From an uncultured Clostridia bacterium (GTDB taxonomy: Bacteria > Bacillota > Clostridia > Oscillospirales > Acutalibacteraceae), in assembly GCA_947565265.1 (NCBI GenBank), contig CANOFK010000018.1, forward strand, positions 1 through 10,836: DNA of 10,836 nt, in the 5' to 3' direction. The notes beneath the pieces were generated by a model. It was not told where the DNA came from, ran no database searches, and saw nothing but the letters and a program-made list of their open reading frames with translations. Every line of letters starts with the position of its first letter. Position 1 is the stretch's first letter. The translations under genes and the position numbers were made by a program. This document shows, piece after piece, positions 1 to 6,375 of the stretch.

Positions 1-257
1 AATCAGGATCAGGGTCTACCGCAGGAATTCCGCCGCCCCCCGCCGGAACCGCCCCGCCCCCGGACCAGCCCTTAGGGGACGGCGCCCTGCAACCGGTAGA
101 GCCGGACGCCCCGGCCCAGGACCCCCTGCCGGAAGAGCCCGCCCAGCCCAAGGCTTGGGTCCGGGATTGGGGCGGTATGCAGCCCCGGCCCTGGCCCCAG
201 CGCTCCACCGGGCCGGACGAGGCGGACGAAACCCAACCGAAGGAGGATAAAGAATGA
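1..257 (+). CDS. C-terminal tail of an unidentified proline-rich protein (5' partial)
   Basis: An open frame enters from the left edge (first full codon at base 3) and ends at a TGA at 255-257. The visible 84 residues are rich in Pro, Gly and Ala, then in Asp, Glu and Gln, with a WVRDWGGMQPRPWPQR stretch and a charged end (DETQPKEDKE). There is no membrane helix or recognisable domain in this part. Codon thirds are GC-rich, like the real genes nearby, and the stop overlaps the next start as ATGA. That overlap supports a genuine translated gene coupled to the glycosyltransferase. Genes beside GtrB-like transferases are often membrane proteins (GtrA flippases or GT-C transferases), so this could be the cytosolic tail of one; that is inference only. 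A minus-strand frame over the same bases lacks this start/stop context and I do not accept it. Confidence 0.6.
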   Translation, partial: SGSGSTAGIPPPPAGTAPPPDQPLGDGALQPVEPDAPAQDPLPEEPAQPKAWVRDWGGMQPRPWPQRSTGPDEADETQPKEDKE

Positions 258-1225
258 ACCGATCGGATAACCCCACCGTTTACCTGGTGATACCCTGCTA
301 TAATGAGGAAGAGGTGCTGCCCGAAACCGTGCGCCGCCTAACGGACAAGCTGGAGGCTATGGGCCGGGCGGGCCTGGCCAATGGGCACAGCCGGATGCTG
401 CTGGTGGATGACGGCAGCCGGGACAAGACCTGGGAGATCATCACCCGGCTGAACGGGGAGAACCCCTATGTGGAGGGGATCAAGCTGGCCCACAACCGGG
501 GGCACCAGAACGCCCTGCTCTGCGGCCTGATGACCGCCATGCCCCGCTGCGACTGCGCCATCAGCCTGGACGCGGACCTACAGGATGACGTAGATGCCCT
601 GGACCAGTTTGTGGCCAAGTTCAAAGAGGGCTGCGACGTGGTCTACGGCGTGCGCAACAAGCGGGAAACCGACACCTGGTTCAAGCGCACCACCGCCGAG
701 GGCTTTTATAAGGTGATGAAGGCGCTGGGGGTGGATGTGGTGTTCAACCACGCCGATTACCGGCTCATGAGCCGCCGGGCCCTGGAGGGGCTCTCCGAGT
801 ACCGGGAGGTCAACCTGTTCCTGCGGGGCATGGTGCCCCTCATCGGCTACCGCAGCGACTATGTGTACTATGACCGCCACGAGCGCTTTGCCGGCGAGTC
901 CAAGTACCCCCTAAAAAAGATGATCTCCTTTGCCCTGGACGGCATCAGCAGCTTTAGCGTCAAGCCCCTCAAGCTGATCTCCAACTTCGGCATCCTGGTG
1001 TCCGTCCTCAGCGTGTTGGGATTGCTGTACGCCCTTATCTCCTATTTTATGGGCCTGGCCGTTTCCGGCTGGACGGCCATTGTCTGCTCCATCTGGCTGC
1101 TGGGGGGCCTGCAAATGCTCTGCCTGGGCGTTGTGGGCGGCTATATCGGTAAAATTTACAGCGAAGTCAAAGCCCGCCCCCGCTACCGGGTCGAGCAGTT
1201 CCTCGAAAACCCGCCTAAAGGCTAA
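254..1225 (+). CDS. GtrB/DPM1-like family 2 glycosyltransferase
   Basis: This is a 323-residue membrane-anchored GT2 enzyme that probably transfers a sugar from a nucleotide donor to undecaprenyl phosphate on the cytoplasmic face, as in the GtrB/CsbB/YkcC group. An N-terminal GT-A fold shows VIPCYNEEE (13-20), the nucleotide-binding VDDGSRDKT (51-59) and the metal-binding DADLQDD (106-112). RFAGESKYPLKKM (211-223) is typical just before the membrane anchor. Two helices follow at about 244-267 and 274-297, then a short basic tail. Length is normal for the family. The start is fixed by AGGAGG at 241-246, seven bases upstream and inside the end of the preceding gene. The ATGA overlap implies translational coupling, and a strong terminator follows. 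Donor and final acceptor cannot be read from the sequence; teichoic acid, glycolipid or protein glycosylation are all possible. Confidence 0.9.
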   Translation: MNRSDNPTVYLVIPCYNEEEVLPETVRRLTDKLEAMGRAGLANGHSRMLLVDDGSRDKTWEIITRLNGENPYVEGIKLAHNRGHQNALLCGLMTAMPRCDCAISLDADLQDDVDALDQFVAKFKEGCDVVYGVRNKRETDTWFKRTTAEGFYKVMKALGVDVVFNHADYRLMSRRALEGLSEYREVNLFLRGMVPLIGYRSDYVYYDRHERFAGESKYPLKKMISFALDGISSFSVKPLKLISNFGILVSVLSVLGLLYALISYFMGLAVSGWTAIVCSIWLLGGLQMLCLGVVGGYIGKIYSEVKARPRYRVEQFLENPPKG

Positions 1226-1270
1226 GCCCGCGTTGCCCAGGTTTTCGTGATGGGCAAAGCAACCCATAAC

Positions 1271-1305
1271 AAAAAGAGCAGGGCGCCATGCCGCTGCTCT
1301 TTTTT
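1271..1305. terminator. Bidirectional intrinsic terminator between convergent genes
   Basis: AAAAAGAGCAG (1271-1281) pairs perfectly with CTGCTCTTTTT (1294-1304). The 12-base middle can add GC pairs. Because the stem starts in A and ends in T, either transcript ends in a U-run. It sits 46 bases after the glycosyltransferase stop and 13 bases beyond the end of the minus-strand gene, so it serves both. Confidence 0.9.
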
Positions 1306-1317
1306 GCTATTTAACTC

Positions 1318-1950
1318 TTAAGCCTCGGCCTTGGGCTTGCGGCCGCGGCGCTTGGGGGTGGGCTTTTCTTCCGCTGCGGCGGTTGCGGCTACAGCTTTGG
1401 GTTTGCGCCCGGCGGTTTTCTTGGGGGCGGGCGCAGCCTCTTCCCCGGCAACTGCCTTGGGCTTGCGGCCACCCCGCTTTTGGGGGGCCTCTTCGGCGGG
1501 GGCGGGCTCCTCTTTCGCGGTAGGCGCCACCAGTTTCCACAGTTGGCCCACGCCGTCCACGTCGTCCCAAATCTGAGCGGGCGCGCCGTCATCCTCGCGC
1601 ATATCTACAATGTCCAGCACCTTGCCGGACTGCACGTTCATCAGCTTTTTGTAGGTGGCGGTCACTTTTACCAACTGCCACAGTTGGCTTTCACCCTCCA
1701 CATTGTCCCAGGTCTGGGCCCAAGTGCCTGCCTCGGTACCGCCATGCATCACGTCCAGCACCTTGCCGCTCAGCTTATTCACCAGTTTCACATACTCGCC
1801 GGCCTTTACCGGGGTCCACAACTGGGCGTCCTCGCCGGTAATGGCGGCCTGGGCCACGACCATGCCGTTTTCCGTGCCGGTGGCGGCCAGTGCCTTGCCG
1901 GTACGGCGGTTGACAATGAGCATATCCTCTTTTTTCTCCTTGGGTGCCAT
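1318..1950 (-). CDS. Ricin-B-like beta-trefoil protein with AT-hook-like basic tail
   Basis: This is a 210-residue protein with no signal peptide or membrane helix, hence probably cytoplasmic. Residues about 8-141 form three ricin-type repeats. Each has an SGK/TGK turn (RTGKAL 16-21, LSGKVLDV 60-67, QSGKVLDI 107-114) and ends in a QxW motif (QLW 43-45, QLW 89-91, QLW 136-138); QTW (79-81) and QIW (126-128) are extra. Ricin-B trefoils usually bind carbohydrate; the ligand here is unknown. Residues about 145-210 are a low-complexity Ala/Pro/Lys/Glu tail with GRKPKA at 161-166, 181-186 and 203-208, resembling AT-hooks that bind the minor groove of AT-rich DNA. The start has AGGAAG at 1957-1962, six bases upstream, below a consensus promoter. 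It is monocistronic: promoter upstream, terminator downstream. I know no named family with this architecture; nucleoid binding is inference. Confidence 0.85.
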   Translation of the reverse strand: MAPKEKKEDMLIVNRRTGKALAATGTENGMVVAQAAITGEDAQLWTPVKAGEYVKLVNKLSGKVLDVMHGGTEAGTWAQTWDNVEGESQLWQLVKVTATYKKLMNVQSGKVLDIVDMREDDGAPAQIWDDVDGVGQLWKLVAPTAKEEPAPAEEAPQKRGGRKPKAVAGEEAAPAPKKTAGRKPKAVAATAAAEEKPTPKRRGRKPKAEA

Positions 1951-1967
1951 AAAAATCTTCCTTTCAG

Positions 1968-1982
1968 ACGCGCAGCGCGCGT
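1968..1982 (-). promoter_or_regulatory. Small GC hairpin in the 5' untranslated region of the lectin-like gene
   Basis: ACGCGC (1968-1973) and GCGCGT (1977-1982) are perfect inverted arms around a three-base loop. The hairpin ends five bases upstream of the AGGAAG ribosome binding site, within a leader of about 60 bases. It could stabilise the 5' end or affect ribosome access, or be a protein-binding dyad; the sequence does not decide. Confidence 0.4.
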
Positions 1983-2017
1983 TAATTGTTCCTTTGCTAA
2001 TTTATTTTATTGTTCCC

Positions 2018-2046
2018 ATTATAGCGTCTTTTATAGCGGTTGTCAA
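2018..2046 (-). promoter_or_regulatory. Perfect-consensus sigma-A promoter for the lectin-like gene
   Basis: On the minus strand TTGACA (2046-2041) and TATAAT (2023-2018) are separated by exactly 17 bases (2040-2024), a full match to both consensus boxes and the optimal spacing. Transcription should start near 2011, giving a leader of about 60 bases. CGCTATAA occurs twice here, once in the spacer and once over the -10 box. Such a promoter implies high expression unless repressed. Confidence 0.85.
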
Positions 2047-2047
2047 A

Positions 2048-2100
2048 CCCGAAACCGCGCTAAAACCGGCATTTTTCCCATAAAACCGGGCGGTTTCGGG
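2048..2100. repeat. 11-bp inverted repeat enclosing AAACCG motif cluster
   Basis: CCCGAAACCGC (2048-2058) and GCGGTTTCGGG (2090-2100) are exact inverted arms. Inside, TAAAACCGG is repeated directly at 2061-2069 and 2081-2089. The core AAACCG therefore begins at 2052, 2063 and 2083, with one inverted CGGTTT at 2091-2096. Spacings of 11 and 20 bases put the three direct copies on roughly one face of the helix. The block lies just upstream of the -35 box of the minus-strand promoter, the usual place for an activator. It could instead act as an RNA hairpin if transcribed. Confidence 0.55.
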
Positions 2101-2186
2101 TGCGGCCGGAAGGTTCCGCCGGGAATTTTAGCGATAATGAGCAGTTCTTTCAAAAAAGGCCGTCAGAAATTCGTAAAAAAGTTTTT

Positions 2187-2199
2187 GGTAAATTTTACC
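2187..2199. promoter_or_regulatory. AT-rich 13-bp palindrome upstream of the ATPase promoter
   Basis: GGTAAA (2187-2192) and TTTACC (2194-2199) are perfect arms around one central T. The palindrome ends ten bases before the proposed -35 box of the ATPase gene. The shape fits a dimeric regulator site, but I do not recognise the motif. Confidence 0.3.
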
Positions 2200-2209
2200 C
2201 CCCCTCCAC

Positions 2210-2238
2210 TTGGAAATGCCGCTGTTTGGGTGTATACT
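2210..2238 (+). promoter_or_regulatory. Probable sigma-A promoter of the P-type ATPase gene
   Basis: TTGGAA (2210-2215) and TATACT (2233-2238) are separated by 17 bases. The -10 box matches consensus at five of six positions and the -35 at four of six. The predicted start near 2245 leaves a leader of about 58 bases before the ATG at 2303, with a weak GAGG at 2289-2292 as the ribosome binding site. Confidence 0.55.
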
Positions 2239-2302
2239 TAGGTAGAACGCGGTTTTTGCCTGCTTTGCCGCGCCAAAATACCTACAGCGAGGTCAGCCGC
2301 CC

Positions 2303-4744
2303 ATGAAACATAAGCAAAACCAGCCCGCCACCACAGCCACACGGGAGGCCGCCCCCCCGGCCACCCGGTTTTACCCGGACCCCAACGAGGGCCTGAGCCC
2401 CCAGCAGGTGGAACAGCGTATGCGCGAGGGCCTGCATAACGGGGACTCAGGGATCAAATCCAAAACCGAAGGCCAGATCATCTGGGAGAACGTGTTCACG
2501 TTCTTCAACCTGTTGAACTTTGCCCTGGCCCTGGCGGTAATCTTGGTAGGCTCCCCCCGCAGCGCCCTGTTTATGGGGGTCATCCTTTCCAATATTGTCA
2601 TCGGCTCCTTCCAAGGCATCCGGGCCAAGCACACCATTGACAAGCTCTCCCTGATCTCCTCCCCCAAAGCCAATGTGGTGCGGGGGGGCAAGCGCCTGGC
2701 CCTGCCGGTAGAGGAAGTGGTGCTGGACGATATCCTGGTGTACGCCGCGGGCAACCAGGTCTGCGCCGACGCCACCGTGGCGGCCGGGGAGTGCGAGGTC
2801 AATGAATCGCTGCTCACCGGCGAGTCGGACCCGGTGGTCAAACAGCCGGGGGATTCCCTGCTGTCCGGCAGCTTTGTGGTCAGCGGCAGTTGTTCGGCGC
2901 AGGTAGACCATGTGGGCGCCGAGAACTATGCCAATAAAATCGCCGGCGAGGCCAGCGGCGTGAAAAAGCGCAACTCCGAAATCATGAACTCCATCGATTT
3001 TATCGTCAAGATCATCGGCTTTGCCATCCTGCCGGTAGGCGGCCTCTTGTTCTGGAAACAGTATTTTGTGCTGGGCGATACCTTCCAAAACGCGGTGGTC
3101 AGCACCGCGGCCGCCATGGTGGGTATGATCCCCGAGGGGCTGGTGCTGCTCATCAGCCTGGCCTTTGCCGTCAGCGTCATCAAGCTTTCCGCCCGCAAAA
3201 CCCTGGTGCAGGATATGTACTGCGTAGAAACCCTTGCCCGGGTAGACACCCTCTGCCTGGACAAGACCGGCACCATCACCGAGGGCTGTATGCAGGTGGA
3301 CGAGGCAGTGCCCCTGCCGGGCTTTACCGAGGGCGCCATGAAAGAGGCCCTGACGGCCCTGGTGAACAACCTGGCGGACAGCAACCCCACCTTTATGGCC
3401 CTGAAAGACTGGCTGCCGGACCACACGGAGTGGCAGGCTGTGGAAACCGTGGCCTTTTCCTCGGCCCGCAAGTGGAGCGGCGCCTATTTCCCCCGCCGGG
3501 GCTGCTATGTTATGGGCGCGGGCGAGTTCATCCTGGGCGGTGCCTTCGCCCCCTACAAGGCCCAGGCAGAGGCGTACGCCCAGCAGGGCCAGCGGGTGCT
3601 GCTGCTGGCCAGGGCAGACCTGGCCTTTGCGGACAAAGGGCTGCCCCAGGGCATGGTGCCCATGGGCTTTGTGCTTATCAGCGATAAGATACGCAAAGAG
3701 GCCCCCAGCACCCTGCGGTACTTTGCCGACCAGGGGGTAGACTTGAAGGTGATCTCCGGCGACAACGCGGTCACGGTGGCCAACATAGCCCGCCGGGCCG
3801 GGCTGGAGCACGCCGGCCGGTACGTGGACGCCACCACCCTGCACACCGAGCAGGACATCCGCCGGGCGGTAGGGGAGTACAGCGTGTTCGGCCGGGTGAC
3901 GCCCCAGCAAAAGCTGGCCTTTGTCAAGGCCCTGAAAGAGGGCGGCCACACCGTGGCCATGACCGGCGACGGGGTCAACGATGTGCTGGCCCTCAAAGAG
4001 GCCGACTGCTCCATCGCCATGGCCTCCGGCAGCGACGCCGCCCGCACCGTTTCCAACCTGGTGCTGCTGGACAGCAACTTCGCCTCCATGCCCATTGTGG
4101 TGCAAGAGGGGCGGCGGTCCATCAACAACCTGCAACGTTCCAGTTCCCTGTTCCTGGTCAAAACCATTTTCTCGGCGCTGATCGGCGTGCTGTTCATCTT
4201 CATCAACTATACCTATCCCTTCGAGCCCATCCAGCAGACCCTGATCAGCTCCCTGACCATCGGCGTGCCCTCCTTTATCCTGGCGCTGGAGCCCAACAAC
4301 GACCGGCTGCGGGGCAAGTTTATCGGCAATGTAATCCGTATGTGCATCCCCGCCGCCCTTACGCAAACAGCCAATATCGTAGTCCTCTGCGCCCTGGCCG
4401 GCCCGCTGGGCCTAACCAGCGCCGAAACCTCCACCATGGCCGTCATCATCACCGCCATGACCGGGTTCATCATGCTGTTTAAGGTCAGCGCCCCCTTTAA
4501 CACCCTGCGGGGCCTGCTGTTCTGGGCCCTGCTGACCGCCTTCCTGCTGGCCTTTATCTTCTTTGGCTGGTTCTTCGCGCTGGTCAGCATGACCCTCCCC
4601 ATGCTCATTGCCCTCATGCCCCTGCTCCTGTTCGCCATTGTCTTTATGCTGGCTATGCTCCATCTGGTAGACCACGTCATCGCCAACTCCCAAAGCCCGG
4701 TCTACCCCTTTAAAAAACGCACAAAACCCGGCAAGCGCCACTAA
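2303..4744 (+). CDS. CtpE/Exp7-like P-type cation ATPase
   Basis: This 813-residue ATP-driven cation pump lies in the cytoplasmic membrane. All core P-type parts are present in order: actuator loop LTGES (171-175), membrane helix 4 motif MIPEGL (275-280), phosphorylation site DKTGTIT with D320, the ISGDN segment (484-488), and hinge TGDGVNDVLALKEAD (554-568). Early helices lie near 62-104, a pair near 236-292, and several run from about 615 to 790. The PEGLVLLISLAFAV run and TIGVPSFILALEPN (652-665) match the subgroup containing mycobacterial CtpE and streptococcal Exp7, rather than heavy-metal pumps: there is no N-terminal CxxC domain and no CPC motif. CtpE has been linked to calcium; the ion here is inferred. 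Start ATG 2303 follows a weak GAGG. No terminator is seen before the next gene, 71 bases on. Confidence 0.9.
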   Translation: MKHKQNQPATTATREAAPPATRFYPDPNEGLSPQQVEQRMREGLHNGDSGIKSKTEGQIIWENVFTFFNLLNFALALAVILVGSPRSALFMGVILSNIVIGSFQGIRAKHTIDKLSLISSPKANVVRGGKRLALPVEEVVLDDILVYAAGNQVCADATVAAGECEVNESLLTGESDPVVKQPGDSLLSGSFVVSGSCSAQVDHVGAENYANKIAGEASGVKKRNSEIMNSIDFIVKIIGFAILPVGGLLFWKQYFVLGDTFQNAVVSTAAAMVGMIPEGLVLLISLAFAVSVIKLSARKTLVQDMYCVETLARVDTLCLDKTGTITEGCMQVDEAVPLPGFTEGAMKEALTALVNNLADSNPTFMALKDWLPDHTEWQAVETVAFSSARKWSGAYFPRRGCYVMGAGEFILGGAFAPYKAQAEAYAQQGQRVLLLARADLAFADKGLPQGMVPMGFVLISDKIRKEAPSTLRYFADQGVDLKVISGDNAVTVANIARRAGLEHAGRYVDATTLHTEQDIRRAVGEYSVFGRVTPQQKLAFVKALKEGGHTVAMTGDGVNDVLALKEADCSIAMASGSDAARTVSNLVLLDSNFASMPIVVQEGRRSINNLQRSSSLFLVKTIFSALIGVLFIFINYTYPFEPIQQTLISSLTIGVPSFILALEPNNDRLRGKFIGNVIRMCIPAALTQTANIVVLCALAGPLGLTSAETSTMAVIITAMTGFIMLFKVSAPFNTLRGLLFWALLTAFLLAFIFFGWFFALVSMTLPMLIALMPLLLFAIVFMLAMLHLVDHVIANSQSPVYPFKKRTKPGKRH

Positions 4745-4800
4745 AGCCCCTTATCGCCCCAAGCGCCCGCCACGTCCGTCCCTACCATTCCCCTACCCCC

Positions 4801-4807
4801 AAAGGAG
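4801..4807 (+). promoter_or_regulatory. Ribosome binding site that sets the start of the small membrane protein
   Basis: AAAGGAG at 4801-4807 lies eight bases before ATG 4816. A GTG at 4807-4809 is in frame but overlaps this site, so the GTG is not a credible start and translation should begin at 4816. Confidence 0.75.
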
Positions 4808-4815
4808 TGCGAACA

Positions 4816-5148
4816 ATGGAAATCATGGAAACCATATGTAGGATTGGCCTGTGCACAATAGCCGGGGCGTTCGGGCTGCTGTCCGCAGTGGCCGCCCTGT
4901 CCAGGGTGCGTGGGGCGCACCCCGCGCCCCATGTGCTGATGGCCATAGGCGGCATCGGCCTGCTCAACGCGGTCATCGACAACCTTGCCGGCGGAAGTTC
5001 CGACTGGCTGCTGGCGCTGATCGCCTGCGGCATGATCTGTGCGGCGGCCATCTGGAACGGCCGGCGGGCCGGGGCGCTGCACGGCAGCCACCATCTGGTG
5101 CGCATCAGCCTTTCCACGCTACTGGTGGCAGGCTTTATCCTGCTGTGA
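4816..5148 (+). CDS. Small four-helix membrane protein, unknown function
   Basis: This 110-residue, strongly hydrophobic protein has four likely membrane helices at about 8-28, 39-56, 62-80 and 95-110. A basic loop (RVRG, 30-33) follows helix 1, and an NGRRAG...HGSHH segment (81-92) precedes helix 4. An AVIDN motif (52-56) puts an acidic residue at the end of helix 2. I do not recognise a family. The gene lies 71 bases after the P-type ATPase and only 12 bases before the MFS transporter, whose ribosome binding site immediately follows the stop, so co-translation with the transporter is likely. It might be an accessory subunit of either transporter, but that is inferred from position only. GC-rich third codon positions and a clear ribosome binding site support it as a real gene. 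Confidence 0.75.
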   Translation: MEIMETICRIGLCTIAGAFGLLSAVAALSRVRGAHPAPHVLMAIGGIGLLNAVIDNLAGGSSDWLLALIACGMICAAAIWNGRRAGALHGSHHLVRISLSTLLVAGFILL

Positions 5149-5160
5149 GAGGAGCGCCCC

Positions 5161-6330
5161 ATGCTAAGCCGTTACAAGGACAGCTATGTAAGCTATGTGA
5201 TTTTCTACATGGGCTATTACGCCCTGTTCTCTCTGTTTGGCTCGGTAATGTCCGTGTACCTCACCGGCATCGGTATGGCAGATTGGGAAATGTCGCTGAT
5301 CCTGTCAGCGGCCGGTATGTTCTCCTTTTTTGTCACGCCGGTCACGGGCTATATCAATGACCGGGCCAAAAGCCAGCGGGCCGTGCTGGCGGTGCTCCTG
5401 CTGGCCATTGGCGGGCTGGCCCTGCTCTATGCCCGCTGCCGGGGCCTGGCGGCGCTGTTTGTGCTCAACGGCCTGACCATGGCCCTGATCAACAGCGTCA
5501 CCCCTGTGTGCGAGCGCATTGCCGGCGAAAGCCGCTACCGCTACGGCCTGCTGCGGGTGTGGGGGACCATCGGCTATGCCGCCGGGGCCCAGGCCGCGGG
5601 CCTGGCTGTGGAAAAACTGCCGGGCTGGGGGCTGTTCGCCCTTACGGCCGGGGCCTGCGGGGTGTGCCTGCTGGGCCTGTACGGGGTGGGGGTAGGCAGC
5701 GCCGCCCGGCCCCAAAGCGGCGGGCAAGCCACCGGGGAAAAGCCCCGGCTGTCCGCCCTGCTGGAAAGCCCCCGGTTCTTCCTGTTTTTGGGGGCTGCTT
5801 TCCTGTTTGCCGGCTGTTCGGGGGTCAATATCAACTATGCCCCTGTGCTGCTCAACCGGCTGGGCATCCCCACCGGGGCGGTGGGTACGGTACTGTTCCT
5901 CAGCACCCTTACGGAGATCCCCCTCATCCTCTTCTCCCACAAGTTTATGGACCGTTTCTCCGGCCGGGCGCTGATGGGCGCGGCCTTCTGCCTGGCCATC
6001 GGGCAGTACCTGGCCTACGGTATGGCGGGGGAGGCCTGGGTGGTCGTAGCCGTCATGGTGCTGGTAAAGGCGGTGGCCTCCACCCTGTACATGATGCTCT
6101 CCCTGAAGATGGTGCGCTGCCTGGTCCCGCCGGGGCTCACCACCACAGGGCTGGGGGTAGTGGCCTCGGTCAACAACCTTGCCGCCATTGCCATGCAAAA
6201 CGCCGGGGGCTGGGCCACCGGCCGGTGGGGGATGGGCGCCATGTACCTGGGTATGGCCGCCCTGTGCGGGGCCGGGCTGGCGCTCACCTGCTTTTTAAAG
6301 GCAGAGCGGGAAGAAACCGTATTCGGCTGA
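5161..6330 (+). CDS. MFS transporter (MFS_1-like/LacY-type group)
   Basis: This is a 389-residue secondary transporter with about twelve membrane helices in two halves, split by a hydrophilic loop near 180-200. The N-terminal half carries YLTGIGMADWEMSLI (33-47) and the loop 2-3 signature region GYINDRAKSQR (63-73). RYGLLRVWGTIGYAAG (127-142) closely resembles the LRxWGSIGY region of the LacY/NupG/HcaT-like MFS_1 group, in which nucleosides, sugars or aromatic acids are moved with protons. The substrate cannot be deduced. The start at ATG 5161 has GAGAGGAG directly after the previous stop, with 12 bases between genes. The protein ends normally (AEREETVFG), 45 bases before the Sir2 gene and without an intervening terminator. 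Its linkage to a small membrane protein and a deacetylase gives no firm pathway hint. Confidence 0.85.
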   Translation: MLSRYKDSYVSYVIFYMGYYALFSLFGSVMSVYLTGIGMADWEMSLILSAAGMFSFFVTPVTGYINDRAKSQRAVLAVLLLAIGGLALLYARCRGLAALFVLNGLTMALINSVTPVCERIAGESRYRYGLLRVWGTIGYAAGAQAAGLAVEKLPGWGLFALTAGACGVCLLGLYGVGVGSAARPQSGGQATGEKPRLSALLESPRFFLFLGAAFLFAGCSGVNINYAPVLLNRLGIPTGAVGTVLFLSTLTEIPLILFSHKFMDRFSGRALMGAAFCLAIGQYLAYGMAGEAWVVVAVMVLVKAVASTLYMMLSLKMVRCLVPPGLTTTGLGVVASVNNLAAIAMQNAGGWATGRWGMGAMYLGMAALCGAGLALTCFLKAEREETVFG

Positions 6331-6375
6331 AACCCCCTGCCCCCATTCTGTGTAAACCCAAAAAGGAGGCCAACC

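Larger units (their letters stand above)
1951..2302. other. Divergent intergenic region between the lectin-like gene and the P-type ATPase
   Basis: These 352 bases contain no credible gene. They are more AT-rich than the flanking genes. In order they hold the 5' untranslated region of the minus-strand gene with a small hairpin, its consensus promoter, a cluster of AAACCG motifs bounded by an inverted repeat, an AT-rich palindrome, and a plausible plus-strand promoter for the ATPase. Plus-strand frames crossing it run antisense to the lectin-like gene or through the promoters and have no convincing ribosome binding site. Confidence 0.7.

Noticed and set aside
16..276. Minus-strand 86-residue frame over the left edge
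   Set aside because: Arg/Pro/Gly-rich composition typical of the antisense of a GC-rich gene; the plus frame has the ATGA junction to the next gene.
1480..2241. Plus-strand 253-residue frame running antisense to the lectin-like gene and into the intergenic region
   Set aside because: No family, no ribosome binding site, and it crosses the terminal and promoter elements of the minus-strand gene, whose QxW repeats are clearly real.
2100..2306. Small plus-strand frame just before the P-type ATPase
   Set aside because: It spans the proposed ATPase promoter and leader, has no ribosome binding site and no recognisable sequence.
2447..4366. Long 639-residue minus-strand frame opposite the ATPase
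   Set aside because: His/Gly/Gln-rich antisense product of a GC-rich gene; the plus strand has a complete set of P-type ATPase motifs.
4807..5148. GTG start for the small membrane protein
   Set aside because: The GTG overlaps the AAAGGAG ribosome binding site; ATG 4816 has correct spacing.
5305..6198. Minus-strand 297-residue frame opposite the MFS gene
   Set aside because: Low-complexity antisense shadow; the MFS motifs and operon spacing are on the plus strand.
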